Below are positions 1 through 7,498 of a stretch of 20,172 bases of DNA, one piece after another (position 1 is the first letter of the stretch; each line of letters begins with the position of its first letter). This DNA comes from CADCSY01 sp038255685 (GTDB taxonomy: Bacteria > Actinomycetota > Acidimicrobiia > Acidimicrobiales > CADCSY01), in contig JBBSLC010000044.1 in the NCBI GenBank assembly GCA_038255685.1, positions 1 to 20,172 on the forward strand, in the 5' to 3' direction. The notes beneath the pieces were generated by a model. That model was given only the letters and a program-made list of their open reading frames with translations, was not told the DNA's origin and ran no database searches. Made by a program: the position numbers and the translations under genes.

Positions 1-2439
1 CGGATCGCCCGTGCGACCCGAGCCGCGGCCGAGCTCAGGCGCGCCGAGGGCCAGCTCGTGTTCCACGACCTCCTCGTCCTCGCTCGTCGCCTCGTCCGCA
101 CCAGCGCTGAGGCACGTGCGGCGCTGCACGAGCGCTACCAGCGCCTCTTGCTCGACGAGTTCCAGGACACCGACCCGATCCAGATCGAGGTCGCGGTCCT
201 GATCGCCGCCGCCATCGAGGACGGCCACGTCGCGCGCCCCTGGTCCGACATCGCCGCCGAGACCGGGCGGCTCTTCTTCGTCGGGGACCCCAAGCAGTCC
301 ATCTACCGCTTCCGTCGGGCTGACATCGGCCTGTTCCTCGACGCCCGCAACGCCTTTGGTGGCGGTGCACCCGTGCCGCTCGTCCAGAGCTTCCGCACGG
401 TGGCACCGGTCCTCGACTGGGTCAACCACGTCTTCGGCCAGCTCATGGCCGAGGAGGTCGTGCGGGCGCAAGCCGCCTACCAGCCCCTGGTTGCGTTCCG
501 GGAGGACCACCCCGGCGACCACCGGGTGGTCCTGCTCGGCGGGGAGCGGGCGCTGCGGGCAGCCGAGCTGCGCGACGAGGAGGCCCGGGCCGTCGCCGAC
601 GCGATCGCCGGGATCCGGGACGATCCTGCGTCGTGGCCCGTCGAGGACCAGCAGTCCCGCACCTGGCGCCCCGCCAGGTTGAGCGACGTCACCATCCTCG
701 TCCCGACCCGCACCTCGCTGCGCCAGCTCGAGGACGCCCTCGATGCCGAGGACCTCCCCTACCGGGTGGCCACGGGCGCGCTCGTCTACGACACCCAAGA
801 GGTGCGAGAGGTGCTCGACGCCCTGCGGGCCATCGACGACCCCGGCGACGCCATCGCGCTCGTCAGCGCGCTGCGGTCTCCGCTCTACGCCTGCTCCGAC
901 GTCGACCTGTTCACCTACCACGAGGCGGGCGGCCACTGGGACCTGCGGCGGAGCGCTCCCGCTGACCTCACCGCCGACCACCCCGTCGTGGCTGGCATCG
1001 CCCACCTCCGGACCTTGTGGGACAGCCGCTGGTGGCTGGAGCCGAGCGCGCTGCTCGAGCGCCTGCTCTACGAGCGCAACGCGTTCGCCCTCGCCTTCGC
1101 CCACCGTCGCCCCCGAGAGGTGTGGCGCCGCCTGCGCTTCGTCGTCGATCAGGCTCGTGCCTTCGAGGAGTCCGGAGGAGGAGGGCTGCGGTCGTTCCTC
1201 GCGTGGGCGGAGCTCCAGCGCAGCGAGGGAAGCCGGGTCCACGAGCCGCTCCAGGCCGAGACCGACGACGTCGCCGTCTCGATCCTCACCGTCCACGGCT
1301 CGAAGGGACTCGAGTTCCCCATCACGGTGCTGAGCGGTGCCAGCACCCAGGTCGGGGGACGGCGAGGCGGGGTGCGGGTCCACTGGGAGGGTGACATCCC
1401 CGAGCTGAAGCTGAAGGCGGGAGCTGCGACCGAGCACTTCCACCGCCTCGACGACCTCGAGGCGGAGATGGACGTCCACGAGCGAGCACGGCTGCTCTAC
1501 GTGGCCTGCACGCGTGCGCGCGACCACCTGATCGTCTCCACCTTCCACGCCGGCACACGACCCTCGTACGGGCGCTGGCTCCAAGAGCTCTCCGGCGATC
1601 CGGAAGACGGTCGCTGGCGCCGGCTGCCCGACCGCCCGGTCGCTGCCGCGCCTGCCAGCGTCCAGCTCGCGCTCCCGGGCGCCCTCGTGGTCGACGATCG
1701 CGACGGTTGGCTCGCCGAACGGGCCGAGCTGCTCGTCGAGCGGGGTCAGCGCACGTTCGTCTCCGCCACCGAGCTCGCGCGAGATGGTGCTGCGCATGAC
1801 GGACGGCGAACGGTCGGTGCACCCGAGGAGGACGAGCCGGAGGTCGACGAGACCGGAGGCGCCGGACGAGAGGACGACGACGCACCCGAGCGCCACTGGC
1901 GTCGGGGGCGCGCCGGCACGGCCATCGGCCGGGCGGTCCACGCCACCCTCGAGCTGCACGACGGCGACCCCGCCTCGATCCAGGTGCTCGCCGCCAGGCA
2001 CGCCCACCTCGAGGCGATCCCCGAGCTCGCCGATCAGGTGGCGGCCCTTGCGCGCTCCGCCCTTGCCGCGCCCACGGTCGTCGCGGCCCACGCTGCCGCT
2101 CGGAGCTGGCGCGAGCTCTACGTGGCCGCGCCGGTGGGTGATCGCGCCATCGAGGGCTACATCGACCTGCTCTACGAGTCACCCGATGGCCTCGTGGTCG
2201 TGGACTACAAGACCGATGCCGTCAGCAGCCCTGCAGACGCCGATGCGAAGACCGCTCGCTACAGCCTGCAGACCACCGCCTACGCGCTCGCCATCGAGGC
2301 GAGCACCGGTCTCGAGGTCGTGTCCGCCCACCTCGTCTTCTGCACCACCGGCGCGCCCATCGAACGGCGCGTCCCCCACCTCTCCGAGCGCAAGGAGGAC
2401 GTGCGCCGGCTGCTGGGCGCTGCACCGTCGATGCATTGA
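1..2439 (+). CDS. AddA/RecB-type UvrD-family helicase-nuclease (5'-truncated by window edge)
   Basis: The frame is open from base 1, so the N-terminal part with the Walker A motif lies outside the window; 812 residues remain. Visible UvrD superfamily-1 motifs in order are DEFQDTDP (Walker B, about residue 52), FVGDPKQSIYRFR (motif III, about 94), TVHGSKGLEF (motif V, about 430) and YVACTRARDHL (motif VI, about 500). The C-terminus carries a RecB-type PD-(D/E)XK nuclease: GRAVHATLE (about 643), EGYIDLLY with VVVDYKTD (about 720-738) and a YSLQTTAYA helix. In this family the motor unwinds duplex ends and the nuclease trims strands for RecA-dependent double-strand break repair. Both helicase and nuclease halves are present, as in AddA and RecB. 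A partner subunit is probably upstream, which cannot be seen. The alternative, an AdnA/AdnB subunit, fits the DEFQDTDP/GDPKQSIY signature less well. Confidence 0.93.
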   Translation, partial: RIARATRAAAELRRAEGQLVFHDLLVLARRLVRTSAEARAALHERYQRLLLDEFQDTDPIQIEVAVLIAAAIEDGHVARPWSDIAAETGRLFFVGDPKQSIYRFRRADIGLFLDARNAFGGGAPVPLVQSFRTVAPVLDWVNHVFGQLMAEEVVRAQAAYQPLVAFREDHPGDHRVVLLGGERALRAAELRDEEARAVADAIAGIRDDPASWPVEDQQSRTWRPARLSDVTILVPTRTSLRQLEDALDAEDLPYRVATGALVYDTQEVREVLDALRAIDDPGDAIALVSALRSPLYACSDVDLFTYHEAGGHWDLRRSAPADLTADHPVVAGIAHLRTLWDSRWWLEPSALLERLLYERNAFALAFAHRRPREVWRRLRFVVDQARAFEESGGGGLRSFLAWAELQRSEGSRVHEPLQAETDDVAVSILTVHGSKGLEFPITVLSGASTQVGGRRGGVRVHWEGDIPELKLKAGAATEHFHRLDDLEAEMDVHERARLLYVACTRARDHLIVSTFHAGTRPSYGRWLQELSGDPEDGRWRRLPDRPVAAAPASVQLALPGALVVDDRDGWLAERAELLVERGQRTFVSATELARDGAAHDGRRTVGAPEEDEPEVDETGGAGREDDDAPERHWRRGRAGTAIGRAVHATLELHDGDPASIQVLAARHAHLEAIPELADQVAALARSALAAPTVVAAHAAARSWRELYVAAPVGDRAIEGYIDLLYESPDGLVVVDYKTDAVSSPADADAKTARYSLQTTAYALAIEASTGLEVVSAHLVFCTTGAPIERRVPHLSERKEDVRRLLGAAPSMH

Positions 2440-2463
2440 CATCGACACTGACAGGACTATCCT
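2436..2463 (+). promoter_or_regulatory. Sigma70-type promoter overlapping the helicase stop codon
   Basis: A consensus -35 TTGACA (2436-2441), a 16-nt spacer and a -10 TATCCT (2458-2463). The TGA stop of the upstream helicase (2437-2439) lies inside the -35 box. The expected start of transcription, about 7 nt after the -10, falls at or next to the GTG at 2471, so the message would be leaderless or nearly so. This separates the DinB-fold gene transcriptionally from the helicase. Confidence 0.75.
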
Positions 2464-2470
2464 CGACGTG

Positions 2471-3067
2471 GTGGACACAGACATGCGGCCAGCCAGCTCG
2501 TCGTCCGAGCTGCTCCTCGACTCCCTCCAGCGCCGCATGCGGGCGATGCACTCGCTCTACGACCAAGCGCTCGGCTCGATGGGCGTCGACGACGTCAACC
2601 ACGTCGAGCGCGCAGGTGTCCTCCCCATCGCGTTCTCGCTGTTCCACTACGTCAACATGCAAGACGCCAGCTTCATGGTGATCAGCGGCGAGCCCCCGAT
2701 CTGGGACGCGGCCTGGCAGACCGAGGTCGGCGTGACGATCGACGACCACGGGAAGCACCGCACCGTCGACGAGATGGTCGACCAGCGCATCGGCGACCTC
2801 GACGCCTTCACCCGCTACATGCGCACCGTCTTCGACCGCACCGAGGCCTGGCTCGACCAGCTCGATCCCGCCCTGTTGACCAAGGTGCTCGTCACCCGAC
2901 CGTTCCCCGACCAGATCGCCTCGACCTACAGCGCTCGTGTCGCCGGGCCCGCGGGCATCACCGTCCTCGACGCCCTGGAGTGCTGGCTCTACCAGCACGG
3001 CCTGCGCCACATGGGCGAGATCGAGCACGCCCGGGCACTGGTCGGCCTCGGCGGCATGACGAGCTGA
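2471..3067 (+). CDS. DinB-fold putative metal-dependent protein
   Basis: A 198-residue protein resembling the DinB/DUF664-like four-helix superfamily, whose members are thiol-dependent or metal-binding enzymes, many of unknown substrate. What can be seen is an LFHYVNMQD helix early in the protein, and near the C-terminus a helix with spaced histidines, YQHGLRHMGEIEH, consistent with the metal-binding His set of the fold. There is no signal peptide or membrane segment, so it should be cytosolic. Start choice: GTG 2471 sits 7 nt after the -10 box TATCCT and is preferred; GTG 2468 and ATG 2483 are alternatives, and no convincing Shine-Dalgarno sequence precedes any of them. It lies 41 nt upstream of a TetR gene on the same strand, so the two may be co-transcribed. 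The specific reaction cannot be assigned. Confidence 0.75.
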   Translation: MDTDMRPASSSSELLLDSLQRRMRAMHSLYDQALGSMGVDDVNHVERAGVLPIAFSLFHYVNMQDASFMVISGEPPIWDAAWQTEVGVTIDDHGKHRTVDEMVDQRIGDLDAFTRYMRTVFDRTEAWLDQLDPALLTKVLVTRPFPDQIASTYSARVAGPAGITVLDALECWLYQHGLRHMGEIEHARALVGLGGMTS

Positions 3068-3108
3068 GATCGAACGGGGGTCGCCCTGACGCCGGGCAGA
3101 CTCAGGCG

Positions 3109-3714
3109 ATGAGCGCCACCCAGGAGCCGGCCGTAGATGGTCGCACCGCCCGCCGGGACCGCAACCGCGAGCTCGTCCTCGACGCCGTCATCGAGCTGTT
3201 CGCAGAGCACCTCCTGCTGCCCACCGCGCCGCAGGTCGCCGAGCGATCAGGGGTGTCCCCCCGCTCGGTGTTCCGCTACTACGAGGACACCGAAGCGCTC
3301 ATCCAGGCGGCGATGCGGCGCCACCTGGACCGTGTCACGCCGCTCTTCGAGATGGCAGACATGGGCATCGGAGGCTTCGAGGACCGCTCGCAGCGCTTCA
3401 TCGCCGCCCACCTCCGCCTCTACGACGCGATCGCCCCGACGGCGCGCGCCGCCCTGCTGCGAGCTCCCTCGAACGCCGCCATCGCCGCCCGCCTCGACGC
3501 TGCGAGGAACGAGCGGCGAGCCCGCCTGGAGGCGATGTTCGCTCCCGAGCTCCGTGGGGTGTCCGCAGCCCGCCAGCGCACCCTCCTCGCCGCCGTCGAC
3601 GCCGTCTTCCAGTTCGAGGGCCTCGAGCACCTCCACCGCCACCTGGGGCTCACGAGGCGCCAGGCAACCGAGGTCCTCAGCCACACCCTGGACGTCCACC
3701 TGCGTCCCGCCTGA
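3109..3714 (+). CDS. TetR/AcrR-family transcriptional regulator
   Basis: A 201-residue protein with the standard TetR layout. The N-terminal helix-turn-helix spans roughly residues 22-65, with APQVAERSGVSPRSVFRYY as turn and recognition helix and the following YEDTEALI typical of the family. It is followed by a variable helical ligand-binding and dimerisation domain. Family members bind palindromic operators as dimers and release DNA on binding a small ligand, often a lipid or CoA ester. The ATG at 3109 is chosen because the family N-terminus (RTARRDRNRELVLDAV) begins just after it; upstream in-frame codons run into the preceding gene. No strong ribosome site is visible. The gene is convergent with htpX, 38 nt apart. 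The target genes are unknown; the nearby acyl-CoA dehydrogenase is only a guess. Confidence 0.88.
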   Translation: MSATQEPAVDGRTARRDRNRELVLDAVIELFAEHLLLPTAPQVAERSGVSPRSVFRYYEDTEALIQAAMRRHLDRVTPLFEMADMGIGGFEDRSQRFIAAHLRLYDAIAPTARAALLRAPSNAAIAARLDAARNERRARLEAMFAPELRGVSAARQRTLLAAVDAVFQFEGLEHLHRHLGLTRRQATEVLSHTLDVHLRPA

Positions 3715-3752
3715 GGGGCACCACAGACTGCTGGTCACCGTCCTCGCAGACG

Positions 3753-4619
3753 TCAGCTGGGCTGGCGACCCATCGCTCGGAGACGGGCCACCCGCTCCTC
3801 GGTCGGCGGGTGGCTCCGGAACAGGTTGGCGAACTGCACGTTGCGACCCGTCAACGGGTTGACGATGTACGCCTGCGCCTGCTCGGGACGGACCACCATC
3901 GGGATGCGTTTGACGCCGTGCTCGAGCTTGAGCAGCGCCCTGGCCAGCGGCTCGCCGTCGCCGATGAGGGCAGCGCCCGTCCGGTCCGCCTCGAGCTCGC
4001 GGCTGCGACTCAGCGCCATCTGCAGCACGCCGGCCGCCATGGGTGCGAGCAGCGACACTGCGAGCAGCCCGACGATGTTGCCGCCGCCCTCCCGGTCCCG
4101 ATCGCCACCGCCACCCCCGAACATCGCACCGAACATCGCCATGCGGGCGATGAAGGTGATCCCCATGGCGACGGCAGCGGCCACCGAGCCGATGAGGATG
4201 TCCCGGTTGCCGACGTGGGAGAGCTCGTGGGCGAGCACGCCCCGCAGCTCGTCCCAGTCCAGGATCTCGAGGATCCCTGCCGTCACGGCGACCGCGGCGT
4301 GGTCCGGGTTGCGACCCGTCGCGAAGGCGTTCGGCTGCTGGTCGGGCGTCACGTAGAGCTTCGGCATCGGCATGCCCGCCTGCGAGCTCAGCTCGCGCAT
4401 GATCTGGAAGTACTCGGGCATGGCGGCCTCGTCAGCCGGCACCGCCCGGGCGGCCTTGATGGCGAGCTTGTCGGAGAACCAGTACGAACCGCCGACCATC
4501 ACCAGACCGAGCCCGAGGCCGATGATCGCCCCGCCCCGCCCGAAGAACGAGCCGATCAGCACCATCAGGCCACCGAGGCCCGCCAACAGGACGAACGTCT
4601 TGAACGTGTTCCGGTTCAC
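3753..4619 (-). CDS. htpX: HtpX-like membrane zinc metalloprotease (M48)
   Basis: A 288-residue integral membrane protease. Two hydrophobic segments at residues about 8-24 and 28-46 are followed by the cytosolic catalytic region with the zinc motif HELSH (131-135). The third zinc ligand is Glu208 in SRSRELEADRTGA, the usual HtpX position. Further hydrophobic stretches lie at about 141-165 and 183-202. The glycine-rich insert with DRDREGGG (about 168-180) is common in actinobacterial HtpX. The family degrades misfolded membrane proteins as part of envelope stress control, alongside FtsH. The start is GTG 4619 (MNRNTFKTF), which matches the family N-terminus, with AGGAG about 12 nt upstream. 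Length is normal and catalytic residues are complete. A separate promoter and a 5' hairpin precede it. Confidence 0.95.
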   Translation of the reverse strand: MNRNTFKTFVLLAGLGGLMVLIGSFFGRGGAIIGLGLGLVMVGGSYWFSDKLAIKAARAVPADEAAMPEYFQIMRELSSQAGMPMPKLYVTPDQQPNAFATGRNPDHAAVAVTAGILEILDWDELRGVLAHELSHVGNRDILIGSVAAAVAMGITFIARMAMFGAMFGGGGGDRDREGGGNIVGLLAVSLLAPMAAGVLQMALSRSRELEADRTGAALIGDGEPLARALLKLEHGVKRIPMVVRPEQAQAYIVNPLTGRNVQFANLFRSHPPTEERVARLRAMGRQPS

Positions 4620-4642
4620 CGCGTCTCAGCACTCCTGCTCCG

Positions 4643-4659
4643 TGCGGGGCATCCCCGCA
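4643..4659 (-). promoter_or_regulatory. Hairpin in the htpX 5' untranslated region
   Basis: A perfect 7-bp stem, TGCGGGG/CCCCGCA, with a 3-nt loop. It lies between the predicted htpX promoter and its GTG start, within the first 20 nt of the predicted transcript. It has no following T-run, so it is more likely an mRNA-stabilising or regulatory hairpin than a terminator for the upstream acyl-CoA dehydrogenase gene, though the latter is possible. Confidence 0.45.
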
Positions 4660-4668
4660 GCTGGCTCC

Positions 4669-4696
4669 AGGATACGAGCCGCCCCCGCTGGGGCAA
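4669..4696 (-). promoter_or_regulatory. Predicted htpX promoter
   Basis: On the minus strand, -35 TTGCCC (4696-4691), a 16-nt spacer and -10 TATCCT (4674-4669). The -10 hexamer is identical to the one before the DinB-fold gene. It lies after the stop of the acyl-CoA dehydrogenase gene, so htpX can be expressed independently. The transcript would start near 4662. Confidence 0.5.
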
Positions 4697-4709
4697 CGGC
4701 ACGGGGCGC

Positions 4710-5984
4710 TCACCCGGCCGGCGCCACACCCTTCGGTTCGCGCTGGCCCATGAAGCCGAACAGGTACCCCGCCACCCGGCGCATCTGGATCTCCTCGGCC
4801 CCCTCGGTGATGCGGTACCGGCGGTGGTGGCGGTAGATGTGCTCGAAGGGCTCGTGGCGCGAGTAGCCGAGGCCGCCGTGGACCTGCATGGCCCGGTCGG
4901 CGGCCTCGCAGCACAGGCGGTTCGCCCAGTAGTTGCACATCGAGACCTTGTCCGACACCGAGAAGGGCCCGTAGGTGTCCATCTGCCACGCCGTCTTGTG
5001 GATGAGCGCACGGAGCATCTCGCACTGGGTCTGGAGCTCGACGAGGGGGAACTGGATCCCCTGGTTGGTGGCGAGCGCCTTGCCGAAGGGCTTGCGCTCC
5101 TTGGCGTAGGCGATGGCGCGGTCGACGCAGAACTGGGCGGCGCCGAGGCTCGATGCGGCCTGGCGGATCCGGTTCTCGTTGAAGAACAGCTGCACCACGC
5201 CGAGGCCCCTGCCCTCGCCGCCGAAGATGGCGCTGTCGGGGACCCGCACGTCGGTGAGGCGGATGTGAGCGTGGTCGGTCGGCATGTTGAAGGTCCAGAG
5301 GTACTCGAGGACCTCGAAGCCCTCGCTCGCCGTCGGCACGAGGAACGCGGTGATGCCGTCACCGTCACCCGCCTTGCCGCTGGTGCGGGCGAAGATGAGG
5401 TCGTAGGTGGCCTTGTGGATCCCGGTGTTCCAGGTCTTCTCGCCGTTGATCACCCACTCGTCGCCGTCGCGCACGGCCGTGGTCTCCATGTGGGTGGCGT
5501 CCGATCCGTGGTCGGGCTCGGTGATCCCGAAGGCGAAGCCGCGCCGCCCCTCGGCGAGGTCGTCGACCCACTCGGCCTTCTGCTCGTCGGTGCCGTGGGC
5601 CAGCATCAGCAGGAGGCCGACGTTGTTCCCGACGATCGACGACTCGTTCTGCAGGTCGTTGTGCAGGCCGAGCCCCTTGCGGGCGAGGTGCTCACGGATC
5701 ACCGCCATGCCGAGGTTCGTGCCGTCCCGACCCCCGAACGCCTTCGGGAAGGCGTAGCGGTGGTGCCCGGCTGCGTCCGCCCGCCGGCGCATCTCGCCGA
5801 GCAGCGCCTCCCACGCCTCGTTCGGCAGCCCGCCGCGCTCCCAGTCGGTGCGTGCGTCTTCCCGACGGTGGTCGAAGAAGCGCTCGTTGTCGTCCTGCGC
5901 CTGGAGCGGGGCGATCTCCCGCTCGATGAAGTCGTCGAGCTCGACGAGGTAGTCGGCCAGCTCCTGGGGGATGTCGAAGTCCAT
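4710..5984 (-). CDS. Acyl-CoA dehydrogenase family flavoprotein
   Basis: A 424-residue FAD-dependent acyl-CoA dehydrogenase with the full three-domain layout: N-terminal helices, a middle beta domain with the FAD/substrate loop FGITEPDHGSD, and a C-terminal four-helix domain with the AMQVHGGLGYSRHEPFEHIYR segment. The glutamate in RYRITEGAEEIQ (about residue 394) is at the usual catalytic-base position of the medium-chain family. The enzyme makes an alpha,beta-unsaturated acyl-CoA and passes electrons to ETF. Start: ATG 5984 is chosen over an upstream in-frame codon at 6002 because GGAAGG (5991-5996, minus strand) lies 6 nt before it. It could supply substrate to an enoyl-CoA hydratase such as the one encoded across the divergent promoter. 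Acyl chain preference cannot be read from the sequence. Confidence 0.95.
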   Translation of the reverse strand: MDFDIPQELADYLVELDDFIEREIAPLQAQDDNERFFDHRREDARTDWERGGLPNEAWEALLGEMRRRADAAGHHRYAFPKAFGGRDGTNLGMAVIREHLARKGLGLHNDLQNESSIVGNNVGLLLMLAHGTDEQKAEWVDDLAEGRRGFAFGITEPDHGSDATHMETTAVRDGDEWVINGEKTWNTGIHKATYDLIFARTSGKAGDGDGITAFLVPTASEGFEVLEYLWTFNMPTDHAHIRLTDVRVPDSAIFGGEGRGLGVVQLFFNENRIRQAASSLGAAQFCVDRAIAYAKERKPFGKALATNQGIQFPLVELQTQCEMLRALIHKTAWQMDTYGPFSVSDKVSMCNYWANRLCCEAADRAMQVHGGLGYSRHEPFEHIYRHHRRYRITEGAEEIQMRRVAGYLFGFMGQREPKGVAPAG

Positions 5985-5990
5985 GCGCGC

Positions 5991-5996
5991 CCTTCC
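5991..5996 (-). promoter_or_regulatory. Ribosome-binding site fixing the acyl-CoA dehydrogenase start
   Basis: GGAAGG on the minus strand, 6 nt before ATG 5984. It decides between this start and the in-frame start six codons upstream, which it overlaps. Confidence 0.7.
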
Positions 5997-6061
5997 GGGC
6001 ACGGCTCTCCGCCCCTCCGGTCGAGCGTAGGTTCAGCCGGCGCCACCCGCCGCCGACCCTG

Positions 6062-7405
6062 CTACGAGGGCAGGCCGTTGGTGGCGAGGTCGACCCAGAG
6101 CTTCGTGGTCAGCCCGAGGGAGCGCAGGTCGACCCGCTCGTCGTTGCCGTGGAACCGGGAGAAGAACTCGCCGAACGTCACGGCGTCGTCGAACAGGGCG
6201 ACGCCGTAGGCGACCGCACCCCGCTGGCGGAAGAACGGCGCATCGGTGCCTCCGGTGACGAGGTTGGGCACGATCCTGGCGGTCGGGTACGCGGCCTTGA
6301 CCTCCCGCTCGATGGCGGCCCACATCGGGGTGTCGGTGCTCGAAGCCGAGGAGGCCCGCTGGTGCAGCGGCGTGACCTCGACCTGGTCGAAGAGGTCGCC
6401 GAGGGCGCGGCGGAGGTGGACGTCGACGTCCTCGAGCGTCTCACCGGGGAGGATGCGGATGTCGACCTCGAGGTCGACGACGTCGGGGATCGTGTTCGTC
6501 TTGGTGCCGCCATGGAGCACGTTGGGCGAGAAGGTCGTGTGCGTGCAGGCATGTGCGAGCGAGCCGATCCCCTGCCCGAGCCCGTCGCAGACCTCCTTGA
6601 TCCGGCCCGGGTCGACGAGCGCGGTCGCCAGGTCATCGGGGAGGGCCAGCCCGTCGACCATGGACCGCCAGATCTCACTGATCTGGGCCTCGGGCCGGTA
6701 CTCGCTGAGCCGGCGGACGACCTCGGCGGCCTTGACCAGCGCGTTGTCGGCGCCGAGGGGAGCCGAGCCGTGGCCGGGGCGGCCCTTCACCCGCAGGCGC
6801 GACCACCCGAGGCCCTTCTCGGCGACGGTCATGGCGAACGTCGGCCCCGGGCCGATGGGGAAGCCCCCCATCTCGGTGAGGAGGTAGTCGCAGGCGACGG
6901 CGTCCCAATGGTGCTCGCACACCCACTCGGCGCCGTGGACCCCGCCGGCCTCCTCGTCGGCGACGCCGAAGTAGATGAGGTCGCCCTCCGGACGGACGCC
7001 CTCGTCGAGCAGGTGGCCGAATGCGACCGCCATCGAGGCGGTGACGTTGAGCATGTCGACAGCACCACGACCCCACACCTCGCCGCCGATCAGCTCACCG
7101 CCGAAGGGATCGTTCGTCCACCCCTCGGGGGAGACGGGGACCACGTCGGTGTGGCCCATCCAGCACACCGAGGGTGCGCTCGGGTCGCGACCTTCGATGC
7201 GGGCGACGATCGAGCGGCGCCCGGGCGTCGGCTCGAACGTCTCGACGTCGGCACCCTTGCCCTCGAGGAACGCCTGCAGGGTGTCGGCGTTGCGGACCTC
7301 CTCGCCTGACTCAGCGGTGCCGTCGTTCACGCACTGGTTGCGGATCAGCGCCTGCAGCAGCTCGACCGTCTGCATCGTGAGCGGCGCGTCCTGGATGTCG
7401 TCCAT
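6062..7405 (-). CDS. M20-family metallopeptidase / amidohydrolase
   Basis: A 447-residue cytosolic dizinc hydrolase of the M20/ArgE/DapE/CPG2 group. The metal and catalytic set is complete: GHTDVVPV with His85 and Asp87, bridging Asp117 in WGRGAVDM, the catalytic pair Glu151-Glu152 in ADEEAGG, and the C-terminal histidine in FSRFHGNDE. The lid/dimerisation domain starts around EKGLGWSRLRVKGRPGHGSAP. Family members cleave peptide or N-acyl amide bonds; the substrate here is unknown. The start is ATG 7405 (MDDIQDAPLT). An open frame continues far upstream on this strand, but it is antisense to the AtuA gene and shows no family similarity. A TAGGTT box 7 nt upstream suggests a leaderless message. 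Divergent from the AtuA gene, 93 nt apart; 77 nt upstream of the acyl-CoA dehydrogenase, possibly co-transcribed with it. Confidence 0.94.
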   Translation of the reverse strand: MDDIQDAPLTMQTVELLQALIRNQCVNDGTAESGEEVRNADTLQAFLEGKGADVETFEPTPGRRSIVARIEGRDPSAPSVCWMGHTDVVPVSPEGWTNDPFGGELIGGEVWGRGAVDMLNVTASMAVAFGHLLDEGVRPEGDLIYFGVADEEAGGVHGAEWVCEHHWDAVACDYLLTEMGGFPIGPGPTFAMTVAEKGLGWSRLRVKGRPGHGSAPLGADNALVKAAEVVRRLSEYRPEAQISEIWRSMVDGLALPDDLATALVDPGRIKEVCDGLGQGIGSLAHACTHTTFSPNVLHGGTKTNTIPDVVDLEVDIRILPGETLEDVDVHLRRALGDLFDQVEVTPLHQRASSASSTDTPMWAAIEREVKAAYPTARIVPNLVTGGTDAPFFRQRGAVAYGVALFDDAVTFGEFFSRFHGNDERVDLRSLGLTTKLWVDLATNGLPS

Positions 7406-7412
7406 GTGGTCG

Positions 7413-7418
7413 AACCTA
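7413..7418 (-). promoter_or_regulatory. -10 box for a leaderless M20 peptidase message
   Basis: TAGGTT on the minus strand followed by exactly 7 nt and then the ATG at 7405. This is the TANNNT-N6/7-start arrangement of actinobacterial leaderless transcripts. No good -35 is visible, which is common for this promoter type. Confidence 0.5.
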
Positions 7419-7485
7419 CCCACCGGCTCCGGGAGGCGGCGCGCCCGCGGCGACCGTGGGACGGCTGCTCCGCAGTGCCCCGGTC

Positions 7486-7491
7486 TAGGGT
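7486..7491 (+). promoter_or_regulatory. -10 box for a leaderless AtuA-operon message
   Basis: TAGGGT followed by 7 nt and then the GTG at 7499. No Shine-Dalgarno sequence precedes that start. It faces the M20 promoter across a 93-nt divergent region, so one regulator could control both sides. No -35 consensus is visible. Confidence 0.5.
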
Positions 7492-7498
7492 CGCCGAG

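Noticed and set aside
3810..6209. A 799-codon open frame on the plus strand
   Set aside because: It lies antisense to htpX and the acyl-CoA dehydrogenase, has the Arg/His/Val/Glu-rich composition of GC-rich shadow frames and shows no family motif.
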